From: an uncultured Clostridia bacterium
Lineage (GTDB): Bacteria > Bacillota > Clostridia > Oscillospirales > Acutalibacteraceae
NCBI GenBank assembly: GCA_947171615.1
Contig: CAMVYG010000006.1
Span: 1 to 21,164 of the forward strand
DNA length: 21,164 bases
Direction: 5' to 3'
The notes under the pieces were generated by a model. It was not told the DNA's origin. It ran no database searches and worked only from the letters and a program-made list of their open reading frames with translations. The translations under genes and the position numbers were made by a program. Each line of letters opens with the position of its first letter. Position 1 is the stretch's first letter. Below, one piece after another: positions 14,345-21,164 of this stretch.

Positions 14345-15898
14345 TTAATCCTGATGAGGGGGCAGGGGAGGTTCGTTTTTCACGATCTCCGGCTTGCCCA
14401 CATATTCCATGTGGGGATAGATGATCTCCAGAAATTCGTCGGGGAAATAGGCGTCAAAAAAGGTCTGCACCGGGTTAGTGGCAGGGATCTCGTTGATCCT
14501 TTCAGACTGCCTGTATACCGCCCCGGCAGAAAGCGCCATGTCGATCACCATGAAAACAGAGACGCCTATGGTTAAGGGTTTTCCGATCTTTTTGGGGATC
14601 TTTTGAATGGTGCGGGACAGCACCGGGTACATATCCTTTACCCAAATCAGGCCTAAAATACCCCAGAAGAAAGAATAGAGCAGGTTGGTTCTGCCGCTGA
14701 TATTTAAAGGAGAATCGCTGTATTCCCAGGAGACGGTGCCGAATACCGCCTGCTGGAAAAAGCTGCACAGGTATTCAAAGCCGCCGCCGATCACCATGCT
14801 GGCAATAAAGATGAGAGAATCCTTCTGGTTGTACATTTTGTAAAGGAATAAAGTGATCGCTACCGCGCCGAAGCCGTATACCAGAATGAAGCGCCCCAGC
14901 ACCACGCTGACACGAAGCTCAAACCGGTGGGGCGGAACGATCAGGGCATAGATGGTTTCTAAAATAAAACCGACCACATTACCGATCATAAAAATCCAAA
15001 AAAGCTTGGAATAGCAAAGGCCGAAAGCAAAAGGCGTTTCCGCACCTTCCGGTAGCTTTTCCTCATAGGCTGCTATCGCCGCTTCGTTTCGCCGCCGCAG
15101 GGCCTCAGAGGATCTCCTGCGAATGCCGTTCACATTCTGCCGCAGCACTTCCAGCTGTTCATTGTGCTTTAAGGATTTTAAATCCGGGAAGGCCTTCAAC
15201 AAACGCCGGTGCAGGGGATTGGCCCGCAGGCTTTCCTCGTACTTTTCCTTGAGCCGGGCCGCTTCTTTCTGCCAGTCCTTTTCCAGAAGAAGCTTCTTTT
15301 CTTCCAGCACGGCTGCCCCGGCGTAAAGCCCTTCCCCCAGCTTGTCTGATCCGGCTTTCAGCTTGCTGGAAACATATTCCAGGTTTTTCAGCTTTCTGTT
15401 GAGGCCGATAATGGAAACCACCGTAACGGTGAAATCCGCCGCGATCAGGCACAAAAGCACGGTAAGCAATACCCAGCCTACTGTACGGGGCATCAGCGAG
15501 ACCAGATAACGGGAAGCGGGCATGATGACCCATACCACGGCGGTTCCCGCAATGGCCCACAGCAGAGAAAATTTCAGGCAGATGTAGCCGCTCAGGTTGT
15601 GGGGTTCATTGGAATAATCCCACCATTTCTGATGAAAGAGCTTTTCCAGCAGGAACCCCGCCACCCATTCCAGGGCAGAACCCAGGATCATACTGCCAAT
15701 CAGCAGCGCTGGAATGGTATTGCCCACAGGACGAAGGCAAAAATCAATGAGCACTACGCCAAAGCCATAGATCGGGCATAGCGGGCCGTTTAAGAAGCCG
15801 CGGTTGACAAAGCGTTTTTCCACAAACGCCGCAAAGACAACCTCACTGCACCAACCCAGAAAGGCAAAAATAAAAAAGCACCACAAATAAGTATACAT
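14345..15898 (-). CDS. Two-repeat CmpB-type (PF06541) polytopic membrane protein
   Basis: A 517-residue integral membrane protein. Each half carries one copy of the domain annotated as putative ABC transporter type IV/CmpB. In half one (about 1-170) are FLGWCSEVVFA, NRGFLNGPLCPIYGFG and WWDYSNEPHNLSG; in half two (about 300-450) are VVGFILETIYA, GRFILVYGFG and SWEYSDSPLNISG. Four to five membrane spans per half are likely. Between them (about 175-290) is a charged helical segment rich in Lys, Glu and Arg, likely a cytosolic coiled coil. The function of the family is unknown; transporter names are historical and no ATPase is encoded nearby. The RBS is GGAG at about 10 bases, and a good promoter lies upstream. 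Confidence 0.87.
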   Translation of the reverse strand: MYTYLWCFFIFAFLGWCSEVVFAAFVEKRFVNRGFLNGPLCPIYGFGVVLIDFCLRPVGNTIPALLIGSMILGSALEWVAGFLLEKLFHQKWWDYSNEPHNLSGYICLKFSLLWAIAGTAVVWVIMPASRYLVSLMPRTVGWVLLTVLLCLIAADFTVTVVSIIGLNRKLKNLEYVSSKLKAGSDKLGEGLYAGAAVLEEKKLLLEKDWQKEAARLKEKYEESLRANPLHRRLLKAFPDLKSLKHNEQLEVLRQNVNGIRRRSSEALRRRNEAAIAAYEEKLPEGAETPFAFGLCYSKLFWIFMIGNVVGFILETIYALIVPPHRFELRVSVVLGRFILVYGFGAVAITLFLYKMYNQKDSLIFIASMVIGGGFEYLCSFFQQAVFGTVSWEYSDSPLNISGRTNLLYSFFWGILGLIWVKDMYPVLSRTIQKIPKKIGKPLTIGVSVFMVIDMALSAGAVYRQSERINEIPATNPVQTFFDAYFPDEFLEIIYPHMEYVGKPEIVKNEPPLPPHQD

Positions 15899-15963
15899 AA
15901 TTCTTTAACTCCGGCCGGAACCACCGGCTTTCCCTTTTCCTTCCAGATGAATCTGTGTACCAC

Positions 15964-15992
15964 ATTGTAGCAAATTATGAAGCCGATGTAAA
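15964..15992 (-). promoter_or_regulatory. Promoter for the CmpB-type membrane protein gene
   Basis: Read on the minus strand: TTTACA (15992-15987), a 17-base spacer, then TACAAT (15969-15964) with the extended -10 TGC just before it. The start would be near 15957, about 60 bases before the ATG. Confidence 0.75.
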
Positions 15993-16061
15993 GTAAGATG
16001 CTTTCTCTTTTCCGCCAGAGTAGTAGTCTGCCAAAAGCCTGCACATCTTTTTCCTTTCCGG

Positions 16062-16069
16062 CATACCCT
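16062..16069 (+). promoter_or_regulatory. Possible sigma-E-like -10 of the cotJ operon
   Basis: CATACCCT resembles the sporulation sigma-E -10 consensus CATACAnT with one mismatch, about 67 bases before the cotJA start. No good -35 is seen. The call rests mainly on the knowledge that cotJ is sigma-E-controlled in Bacillus. Confidence 0.25.
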
Positions 16070-16107
16070 GATAACAGGGACAAGACCCGGCTTGGCCGGG
16101 CGCCCGG
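16066..16107 (+). other. G+C-rich hairpins in the cotJ leader
   Basis: Three structures in 42 bases: CCCTG-ATAA-CAGGG (16066-16079), CCCGG-CTTGG-CCGGG (16086-16100), and the overlapping perfect palindrome CCGGGCGCCCGG (16096-16107), followed by TATTTTTG. This may be a leader attenuator or a protein site. It is unassigned. Confidence 0.4.
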
Positions 16108-16135
16108 TATTTTTGAAAGGAAAGAAGGAATCACT

Positions 16136-16339
16136 TTGTCAGAGGAAATGAACGGCATGGCCTGCGGCTTGTACAGTGACCCCGCCCCGTTGCCTCCGGA
16201 CCCGGTGCCCGCTATGGCATATGTGCCCTATCAGCAATGGAGCGATCAGCTTCACAGTGCGGAGCGCGCTTTGGAAGCGGGAACTCTGTTCCCCGTACTC
16301 GATAAGCCCTTTTTGGGCGGAAGGAGGGAGCCCAGATGA
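16136..16339 (+). CDS. cotJA: Spore coat associated protein CotJA
   Basis: A 67-residue CotJA, the first member of the spore inner coat complex CotJABC made in the mother cell. Visible family traits are the proline-rich N-terminus (DPAPLPPDPVP), MAYVPYQQW and GTLFPVLDKPF. The start is TTG at 16136, because AGAAGGA lies 6 to 7 bases upstream. The in-frame ATG at 16148 would have its binding site nearly adjacent to the start codon. A longer open frame upstream is not supported. Its stop overlaps the cotJB start as ATGA, so cotJA and cotJB are coupled. Confidence 0.85.
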   Translation: MSEEMNGMACGLYSDPAPLPPDPVPAMAYVPYQQWSDQLHSAERALEAGTLFPVLDKPFLGGRREPR

Positions 16340-16587
16340 GTGAAAAGGAAGCCCTGCGCCGCAGAATTTACGCGGTAGAATTTGCCTCCTGGGAGCTTCA
16401 CCTCTTTTTAGATACCCACCCCAACAACAATGAAGCGGCAAAGAAGCAGGAAGAATACAGAGAACGTGCCCGAAAGCTCCGCAAGGAATATGAGGAGAAG
16501 TACGGCCCCATTGGGGAAACCCCTCACAATACCAGCCGCTGGGCCTGGATCAGTGACCCGTGGCCCTGGGAAAAGGAGGCAAATTAA
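16336..16587 (+). CDS. cotJB: Spore coat protein CotJB
   Basis: An 83-residue CotJB protein, part of the CotJ spore coat complex. Recognisable segments are YAVEFASWELHLFLDTHPNN near 12-31, a charged helix (KKQEEYRERARKLRKEYEEKYG), and the Trp-rich tail SRWAWISDPWPWEKE. It has a strong AAGGAGGGAG site inside the end of cotJA and overlaps cotJA by four bases. cotJC follows three bases after its stop. Its biochemical role is unknown beyond the coat complex. Confidence 0.93.
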   Translation: MSEKEALRRRIYAVEFASWELHLFLDTHPNNNEAAKKQEEYRERARKLRKEYEEKYGPIGETPHNTSRWAWISDPWPWEKEAN

Positions 16588-16590
16588 ACT

Positions 16591-17190
16591 ATGTTCATGT
16601 ATGAAAAACGGTTGCAGCACCCTGTCAACATTAAAAACCCTAACCCAAAGCTGGCAAAAATTATCATAACCCAATATGGCGGGCCGCACGGGGAAATCGG
16701 CGCTTCTCTGCGGTATCTGAGCCAGCGCTATGCCATGCCGTATCCGGAGCTTCGTGCCATTCTTACCGATATCGGCACCGAGGAATTGAGTCATCTGGAA
16801 ATGGTCGGCACCATTGTATACCAGCTCACCCGAAACCTGACGCCCGAGCAGATTCAGGAAGCAGGGTTCGACACCTATTTTGTAGATCATACCACCGGCG
16901 TGTACCCCATTGCGGCGTCCGGCACACCCTTTAGCGCTTCCACCTTTGCAGTCACCGGCGATACCATTGCCGATCTTCACGAAGATTTGAGCGCCGAGCA
17001 AAAAGCCCGCATGAGCTATGACAACATTCTGCGCTTTGCGGACGACCCTGACGTGCGGGAACCTATTAAGTTTCTGCGGGCCAGAGAGATCGTACACTTC
17101 CAGCGCTTCGGCGAGGGACTTCGCATCCTCACCGACAAGCTGGATTCCAAGAACTTCTATGCCTTTAACCCTTCTTTTGACAAGCACTGA
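16591..17190 (+). CDS. cotJC: CotJC, manganese-catalase-like spore coat protein
   Basis: A 199-residue ferritin-like protein of the manganese catalase family, third gene of cotJABC. Likely dimetal ligands: Glu35 in GGPHGEIGASLRY, a first ExxH pair (Glu65, His68) in GTEELSHLEM, and a second ExxH pair (Glu166, His169) in AREIVHFQRFGE. Catalase or antioxidant activity in the coat is plausible, and CotJC is best known as a coat component. AAAGGAGG lies 11 bases before ATG. A second in-frame ATG at 16600 gives MYEKRL and cannot be excluded. A hairpin with a U-run about 75 bases after the stop probably ends the operon. Confidence 0.95.
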   Translation: MFMYEKRLQHPVNIKNPNPKLAKIIITQYGGPHGEIGASLRYLSQRYAMPYPELRAILTDIGTEELSHLEMVGTIVYQLTRNLTPEQIQEAGFDTYFVDHTTGVYPIAASGTPFSASTFAVTGDTIADLHEDLSAEQKARMSYDNILRFADDPDVREPIKFLRAREIVHFQRFGEGLRILTDKLDSKNFYAFNPSFDKH

Positions 17191-17264
17191 GCCTTTGCCC
17201 GCTCTCTGATTTTCAGCACAGTCTTCTGAGGGATTTAAGCATATCTTTAGAATTATGTAAACAA

Positions 17265-17302
17265 AAGCCGTTTGACCATTGGGCCGAGCGGCTCTCTTTT
17301 TT
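17265..17302 (+). terminator. Probable terminator of the cotJ operon
   Basis: AGCCG (17266-17270) pairs with CGGCT (17289-17293), with an internal GCCG-AG-CGGC option, followed by CTC and TTTTTT. The stem is short with a large loop, so strength is uncertain. Confidence 0.55.
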
Positions 17303-17324
17303 CTTATATGCTAAGAGTTTCCTG

Positions 17325-17353
17325 TTGACTCTGTCGCACATCCGTGGTACGAT
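17325..17353 (+). promoter_or_regulatory. Promoter of the S24 repressor gene
   Basis: TTGACT (17325-17330), a 17-base spacer, then TACGAT (17348-17353) preceded by TGG, an extended -10. The start is predicted around 17360, leaving a leader of about 90 bases. That leader includes a hairpin GGCGCT/AGCGCC (17371-17376 with 17394-17399). Confidence 0.65.
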
Positions 17354-17357
17354 ACAA

Positions 17358-17371
17358 CTATCAAATGATAG
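17358..17371. promoter_or_regulatory. Palindromic candidate operator at the repressor transcription start
   Basis: CTATCA-AA-TGATAG is a perfect 14-base inverted repeat centred at the predicted +1, the position expected for an autorepression site. Binding by the downstream S24 repressor is inferred. Confidence 0.5.
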
Positions 17372-17449
17372 GCGCTGAGTCCTGCTGTAAAGAAGCGCCG
17401 ATGGCCGGAAACAAGCCTACACCGATCACGAAAGGAAAGCGAATGTAAA

Positions 17450-18187
17450 ATGAAGCATCTTCCCATTTCCACGCTGCTCAAGCAACTGAGAAAAGCCTCG
17501 GGATACTCGGCAAAAGACGCCGCCCGGGAGCTTTCCGCTTACGAATTTTCTCTCTCTGAGAAAACGCTTTATGGATATGAAAACGGCATCAGTATGCCCA
17601 ATGCCGATGTTTTTTTGGCACTCTGCAAAATATACGGCTGCGATGATCCGGTCCATCTTACCGGGGACAACGGTTTTTCTCCTGAAGAATATGAGCTCAT
17701 TAAGAAATACCGTGTTCTGGACGTGCACGGCAAACGGGTAGTGGAGAGCGCGCTGGAACTGGAATACGACCGCATCACCCATGTGGTAGAGCGAAAAGAG
17801 ACGGGGAATATCACTTATATCAACTGCTATGATCTGGCGGTTTCCGCCGGGCCCGGCGAGCCCTGGGCGGAGGATGGCGGATATAAAACCATGCTGGAAA
17901 TTCCCACGGAGCAGGTGCCGGAAAACGCGCACTATTGCGCCAGAGTCAACGGAAACAGCATGGAGCCGGCTTATAAGGACGGAGATATCGTTTTTGTAGA
18001 ACGGCTGGACGAGTTGGTGAGAGAAGGGGAAATCGGTATTTTTGCCTTAAATGGAGAGGGGTATATCAAACGCCTGGGAAACCGGGAGCTGATTTCCCTG
18101 AATCCAGATTACGCCCCTATTTCCATTCACGAATTTGACGACCTTCGCTGTCAGGGCAGGGTGTTGGGAAAATTGGGAGTCAGCTAA
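17450..18187 (+). CDS. LexA/CI-type repressor: XRE HTH plus S24 peptidase domain
   Basis: A 245-residue self-cleaving-type repressor. The N-terminal Cro/CI-like HTH (about 5-65) includes ARELSAYEFSLSEKTLYGYENG. A hinge at 66-125 leads to a C-terminal S24 domain with all three expected elements: cleavage dipeptide Ala133-Gly134 in AVSAGPGE, nucleophile Ser170 in NGNSMEPAYKDGD, and general base Lys207 in NGEGYIKRLG. In the family, RecA filaments or other signals trigger autocleavage and relieve repression. No prophage or conjugative genes are visible around it, so its target is unknown. The sequence upstream of ATG has AAAGGAAAG, a weak but workable site. It has its own promoter, palindrome and strong terminator, so it is monocistronic. 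Confidence 0.93.
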   Translation: MKHLPISTLLKQLRKASGYSAKDAARELSAYEFSLSEKTLYGYENGISMPNADVFLALCKIYGCDDPVHLTGDNGFSPEEYELIKKYRVLDVHGKRVVESALELEYDRITHVVERKETGNITYINCYDLAVSAGPGEPWAEDGGYKTMLEIPTEQVPENAHYCARVNGNSMEPAYKDGDIVFVERLDELVREGEIGIFALNGEGYIKRLGNRELISLNPDYAPISIHEFDDLRCQGRVLGKLGVS

Positions 18188-18246
18188 GTTTTAGAAAAGC
18201 CCCAGGTGTGTAAAATCATCCGAAGCTGATAAATTTTATAGCTATC

Positions 18247-18287
18247 AAAAAAGAGACTTCCGGAAAAATTTCCGAAGTCTCTTTTTT
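18247..18287. terminator. Bidirectional rho-independent terminator
   Basis: The stem AAAAAAGAGACTT(C)CGGAAA pairs with TTTCCGAAGTCTCTTTTTT, with a single bulged C in the left arm and a 5-base loop. A- and T-runs on both sides let it stop the repressor gene on the plus strand and the oxidoreductase operon on the minus strand. Confidence 0.92.
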
Positions 18288-18337
18288 CTTGTGTCTAAAA
18301 AACATACTGATTCAGCGTTTCTTTGCAGAGCGGTCAG

Positions 18338-18362
18338 GGAAAAGGCGGCATGAATCTGCCGC
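18338..18362 (-). terminator. Proximal terminator of the oxidoreductase operon
   Basis: On the minus strand GCGGCA-GATTCA-TGCCGC is a perfect 6-base stem followed by CTTTTCC, 33 bases after the gamma-subunit stop. It is backed up by the stronger bidirectional terminator downstream. The rest of 18288-18395 shows no gene. Confidence 0.6.
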
Positions 18363-18395
18363 GAAGCCCTGAGAGAGGAGAGAAACCGCCCTTGC

Positions 18396-18956
18396 TCAGA
18401 TGCCGCAGGCCGCGCCCAGCTCCACCGCCTGGCGGTTAAAGTCCAGCATTTCCGCTTTACGGGCGGGAACGCATTTCTGAATGGCCTGATCCAGCGTTTC
18501 CCGGGTGCAGAAGCCAAAGTCACCGTTCGCGGCACATACCTCGTGAAACAGCTTACCCACAAGGATCATGTTGGCAAGGCCCTTTAAGCCCTTTTCCTCC
18601 GCGATGGCGGAAGCGGGAACATAGTGAACAGAGAGATCGATGCGCTCCACCTTTTTATCGATGAGGGAGCTGTCGATCAGCACGGTTCCGCCGGGCTCTA
18701 CCGTATTGATGAATTTATCCAGAGAAGGCAGATTCATGGCCACCAATACATTGGGGGTGGTGACCAGCGGGGAACCGATGGGCTCATCGGAAATACACAC
18801 GCTGCAATTTGCCGTGCCGCCCCGCATTTCGGGGCCATAGGAGGGCAGCCAGGAAATTTCCTTATTTTCGATCAACCCGGCATAGGCGGCCACCTTGCCG
18901 GCAAACAGTACGCCCTGCCCGCCGAATCCGGCAAAGATCATATTGAGGTTTTTCAT
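18396..18956 (-). CDS. 2-oxoacid:ferredoxin oxidoreductase, gamma subunit
   Basis: A 186-residue gamma subunit of the pyruvate/2-oxoacid:ferredoxin oxidoreductase superfamily. The opening MKNLNMIFAGFGGQGVLFAGK has the GFGGQG signature, and LPSYGPEMRGGTANCSV is the second hallmark. It is the last gene of a four-gene operon with ferredoxin, alpha and beta. The complex oxidatively decarboxylates 2-oxoacids to acyl-CoA and reduces ferredoxin. I start at ATG 18956, where the conserved fold begins; the open frame extends to a GTG at 19013 that adds 19 residues without a ribosome binding site. The site for 18956 (AAAGG, about 16 bases away) is distant, so the start is only moderately sure. Confidence 0.9.
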   Translation of the reverse strand: MKNLNMIFAGFGGQGVLFAGKVAAYAGLIENKEISWLPSYGPEMRGGTANCSVCISDEPIGSPLVTTPNVLVAMNLPSLDKFINTVEPGGTVLIDSSLIDKKVERIDLSVHYVPASAIAEEKGLKGLANMILVGKLFHEVCAANGDFGFCTRETLDQAIQKCVPARKAEMLDFNRQAVELGAACGI

Positions 18957-19029
18957 ACTTATGACCAGACATCCTTTCCTTGTTATTTCAATGTGTCGTT
19001 GAGAGATCGACACAAACTGTAAATCAAAA

Positions 19030-19788
19030 TCACTTTACAGTTTTGACGCCTTCCGCGATATCCTTATACACGCCCAGGGGATAGTAGGGAACCATGTTTT
19101 CATTCATCCACTGAACTGCTTCTACCGGGGAAAGACCCCAGTTGGTGGGACAGGTAGAAAGAACTTCCACAATAGAGTAGCCCTTGCCGTCCAGCTGATT
19201 CTGGAAAGCTTTCTTAATGGCCTTCCGGGCAATATTTACATTTTTCACATCGCTGACGGAAACACGCTGGGCGAACGCTACACCATCCAGAGTGGAAAGC
19301 AACTCACACACCCGCACGGGATATCCGGCGGTGTTGGTGTCTCTGCCGTAAGGGGTGGTCTGGGTGATCTGTCCGGGCAGGGAGGTGGGAGCCATCTGCC
19401 CGCCGGTCATGCCGTAAATCGCATTATTGATAAAGATGACGGTGATATTTTCTCCTCTGGTAGCGGCGTGTACGGTCTCCGCCGTGCCGATGGCGGCCAG
19501 GTCGCCGTCTCCCTGATAGGTAAATACCACGTTCTGGGGCTTTGCCCGCTTAATACCGGTAGCAACAGCCTGGGCTCTGCCGTGAGGGGCCTCTACCATG
19601 TCGCAGGCAAAATAATCATAGCTCATAACAGAGCAGCCCACCGAGGCCACGCCAACGGTGCGGCCTTCTACGCCCAGCTCGTCAAGGGCCTGGGCTACCA
19701 GGCGGTGCACAATACCGTGAGTGCAGCCGGGGCAGTAATGCAGGGGAGCGTCTGTCAGAGCGTGAGGTTTCTGAAATACGATAGCCAT
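19030..19788 (-). CDS. 2-oxoacid:ferredoxin oxidoreductase, beta subunit (thiamine-PP binding)
   Basis: A 252-residue TPP-binding beta subunit. It shows YCPGCTHG near residue 18 (a conserved Cys/His motif), the TPP/Mg motif starting at GDGDLAAIG near 93, and NNAIYGMTGGQMAPT near 121, the usual order in KorB/VorA/PorB proteins. It has no own ferredoxin domain, so electrons pass through the separate delta ferredoxin. AAGGAAGGG sits before ATG, and the gene lies 21 bases after the alpha subunit. Substrate may be 2-oxoisovalerate or 2-oxoglutarate; the residues that decide this are not diagnostic by eye. Confidence 0.94.
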   Translation of the reverse strand: MAIVFQKPHALTDAPLHYCPGCTHGIVHRLVAQALDELGVEGRTVGVASVGCSVMSYDYFACDMVEAPHGRAQAVATGIKRAKPQNVVFTYQGDGDLAAIGTAETVHAATRGENITVIFINNAIYGMTGGQMAPTSLPGQITQTTPYGRDTNTAGYPVRVCELLSTLDGVAFAQRVSVSDVKNVNIARKAIKKAFQNQLDGKGYSIVEVLSTCPTNWGLSPVEAVQWMNENMVPYYPLGVYKDIAEGVKTVK

Positions 19789-19809
19789 TTCTATCCCTTC
19801 CTTTCCGGT

Positions 19810-20859
19810 TTACTTCAAAAGCTTTTCTATCTCGGCCTGTACGTCTGCCGGGGTGGGAATCATGCCGCCGGTGCGGCCGTAAAAGCTGACGGGGATCTTG
19901 CAGTCCACACTGAGCTTTACATCGTCCACCATCTGGCCCATGCTCATTTCCACCACCAGCATCTGCTTTGTGTGGGCGGCGGCTTTTTTCAGCGTATCTA
20001 CCGGGAAGGGCCACAAGGTGATGGGGCGGATCAGCCCCACCTTCTGTCCCTGCTCCCGCAGCTTGTTTACAGCGCTTCTGGCCACACGGGCGGAAGCGCC
20101 GTAGGCCACTACGATCAGCTCCGCGTCGTCTGTGAGGTATTCCTCAGCCCGCTGTTCCTTTTTCTTGATGATTTCATAGCGCTCATAGCGCTCCAATACC
20201 AGGCTTTCCAGCTTATCCGGGGTCAGGTACAGAGAGTTTATGATGTTATGCTCCCGCTTGTTCTCATGGCCACAGGCAGCCCAGGTTTTTTCCACAGGCT
20301 GCTTTGCGCCTTCCTCCGGCAGCTCTACCGGCTCCATCATCTGTCCCAGCATGCCGTCTGCCAGGATCATGGAAGGGATCCGGTACTGATCTGCCAAATC
20401 AAAGGCGTCGGAAACCAGGTCAACCATTTCCTGTACCGTGGAGGGGGCAAATACCAGGATCTGGTAATCGCCGTGGCCGCCGGCTTTGGTGGCCTGCCAG
20501 TAGTCGGACTGGGAGGGCTGAATGCCGCCCAGGCCCGGGCCGCCCCGCTGGACGTTGATGATCAGCGCAGGCAGATCGGAGCCCGCCATATAGGAAATGC
20601 CCTCGCTCTTCAGGCTGATGCCGGGAGAGGAGGAGGAGGTCATGGCGCGGATTCCGGCGGCGGAGGCTCCCAGCACCATATTGATGGCTGCGATCTCCGA
20701 TTCCGCCTGTAAATATGTACCGTTTACCTTAGGCATCCGCTTTGCCATGTAGGCGGCAAGCTCCGTCTGAGGCGTGATGGGATAGCCGAAGAAATGGTGG
20801 CAGCCTGCCCGAATGGCGGCTTCCGCCAGGGCTTCGTTGCCCTTCATCAAAACTTTCAT
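19810..20859 (-). CDS. vorB: 2-oxoacid:ferredoxin oxidoreductase, alpha subunit (VorB-like)
   Basis: A 349-residue alpha subunit, matching the VorB (3-methyl-2-oxobutanoate dehydrogenase) annotation family. Diagnostic stretches are MKGNEALAEAAIRAGC, GYPITPQTELAAYMAKRMP near 25-43, TSSSSPGISLKSEGISYMAG near 73-92, RGGPGLGGIQPSQSDY near 104-119, and the C-terminal RPITLWPFP. I prefer ATG 20859, because AAAGGAT is 8 bases upstream; the ATG at 20868 lies directly against that site and would add three residues. It follows the ferredoxin gene by 36 bases. The likely role is branched-chain amino acid fermentation or synthesis of branched acyl-CoA, but the substrate is not proven. Confidence 0.93.
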   Translation of the reverse strand: MKVLMKGNEALAEAAIRAGCHHFFGYPITPQTELAAYMAKRMPKVNGTYLQAESEIAAINMVLGASAAGIRAMTSSSSPGISLKSEGISYMAGSDLPALIINVQRGGPGLGGIQPSQSDYWQATKAGGHGDYQILVFAPSTVQEMVDLVSDAFDLADQYRIPSMILADGMLGQMMEPVELPEEGAKQPVEKTWAACGHENKREHNIINSLYLTPDKLESLVLERYERYEIIKKKEQRAEEYLTDDAELIVVAYGASARVARSAVNKLREQGQKVGLIRPITLWPFPVDTLKKAAAHTKQMLVVEMSMGQMVDDVKLSVDCKIPVSFYGRTGGMIPTPADVQAEIEKLLK

Positions 20860-20895
20860 ATGCTTCATCCTTTCCGTTTGATCCCGTGTTTCGGT

Positions 20896-21105
20896 TCAAT
20901 CCTTTTCTACAGTGATAGCAGTGTCGGGACACATGGTGGCGCAGGCCGCGCAGCCTACGCATTTTTCCGGATCCATCAGGCGCGCCGGATGATACCCCTT
21001 GGCGTTCAGCACTTCCTTACAGAGCGCGATAAGCTTTAAGGGGCATGCGTTTACACACATGGAGCAGCCTTTGCAGACCGTTTCATCCACAATGATTCTT
21101 GCCAT
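20896..21105 (-). CDS. 2-oxoacid oxidoreductase, delta subunit (2x4Fe-4S ferredoxin)
   Basis: A 69-residue ferredoxin with two CxxCxxCxxxCP motifs, CKGCSMCVNACP and CVGCAACATMCP, so it should bind two [4Fe-4S] clusters and carry electrons from the alpha/beta/gamma core. It is the first gene of the operon on the minus strand, with order ferredoxin, alpha, beta, gamma. ATG at 21105 has AAGGAGG 8 bases upstream; the frame open to 21141 lacks a binding site. The promoter is probably just inside or beyond the window edge. The A/T-rich stretch 21106-21164 shows no convincing pair of boxes. Confidence 0.95.
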   Translation of the reverse strand: MARIIVDETVCKGCSMCVNACPLKLIALCKEVLNAKGYHPARLMDPEKCVGCAACATMCPDTAITVEKD

Positions 21106-21164
21106 AAAATTTTCCTCCTTTATTTTAACTTGAGAATACAAAACAAATCTATGAAAAAGTTTGA

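Noticed and set aside
15998..16135. Longer CotJA frame
   Set aside because: It lies in the leader with hairpins and has no binding site; the CotJA family is about 65-90 residues.
18245..18562. 105-residue minus-strand frame over the terminators
   Set aside because: It spans two terminators and overlaps the gamma subunit in another frame.
19468..20712. 414-residue open frame on the plus strand across the oxidoreductase genes
   Set aside because: Shadow frame antisense to the well-conserved alpha and beta subunits; composition is His/Gly-rich with no domain.
1..21164. CRISPR array, tRNA, rRNA, transposase
   Set aside because: No regularly spaced direct repeats, cloverleaf-type sequence, rRNA segments or transposase motifs were seen on either strand by eye.

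Overview
The window reads as chromosomal DNA from an anaerobic, spore-forming Firmicute of class Clostridia, most like the Oscillospiraceae/Ruminococcaceae group of gut bacteria. The support is a cotJABC spore-coat operon, an LL-diaminopimelate aminotransferase (dapL), a four-subunit 2-oxoacid:ferredoxin oxidoreductase, strong AGGAGG-type ribosome binding sites, and sigma-A promoters with extended -10 elements. The placement is inferred from gene content, not from a marker-gene tree.

Layout. (1) 1-2848: the 3' end of one dapF, a lipoprotein gene, a LURP-one-type gene, then a complete second dapF. (2) 2849-3143: a spacer holding a MITE-like inverted-repeat element and a perfect palindrome. (3) 3144-6593: pyrG, then a near-ideal promoter driving a GrpB-family gene and dapL. 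dapF and dapL are the last two steps of the one-step aminotransferase route to meso-diaminopimelate, so cell wall/lysine synthesis is interleaved with CTP synthesis. (4) 6717-9442: a stand-alone TfoX C-terminal domain protein, an araD-type epimerase, a GNAT acetyltransferase overlapping araD, and a secreted FKBP/trigger-factor-like foldase lipoprotein. (5) 9443-11293: an ABC-F ATPase preceded by a 228-base leader with a 26-codon upstream ORF and alternative stem-loops. This looks like antibiotic-responsive ribosome-mediated attenuation and is the most interesting part of the window. (6) 11456-14037: a translationally coupled pair, a GH20 hexosaminidase and a type I asparaginase, closed by a strong terminator. 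(7) 14091-15898, minus strand: a small XRE regulator and a 517-residue membrane protein built from two CmpB-type halves around a coiled coil. (8) 16136-17190: cotJA-cotJB-cotJC. (9) 17450-18187: an S24/LexA-type repressor with a palindrome at its predicted transcription start. (10) 18396-21105, minus strand: the four-gene 2-oxoacid oxidoreductase operon in the order ferredoxin, alpha, beta, gamma.

Several genes have start codons well inside the longest open frame, because promoters or ribosome binding sites occupy the upstream part (GrpB, AraD, GH20, CotJA, the VorB alpha subunit and the ferredoxin). I saw no rRNA, tRNA, CRISPR array, insertion sequence or replication origin.
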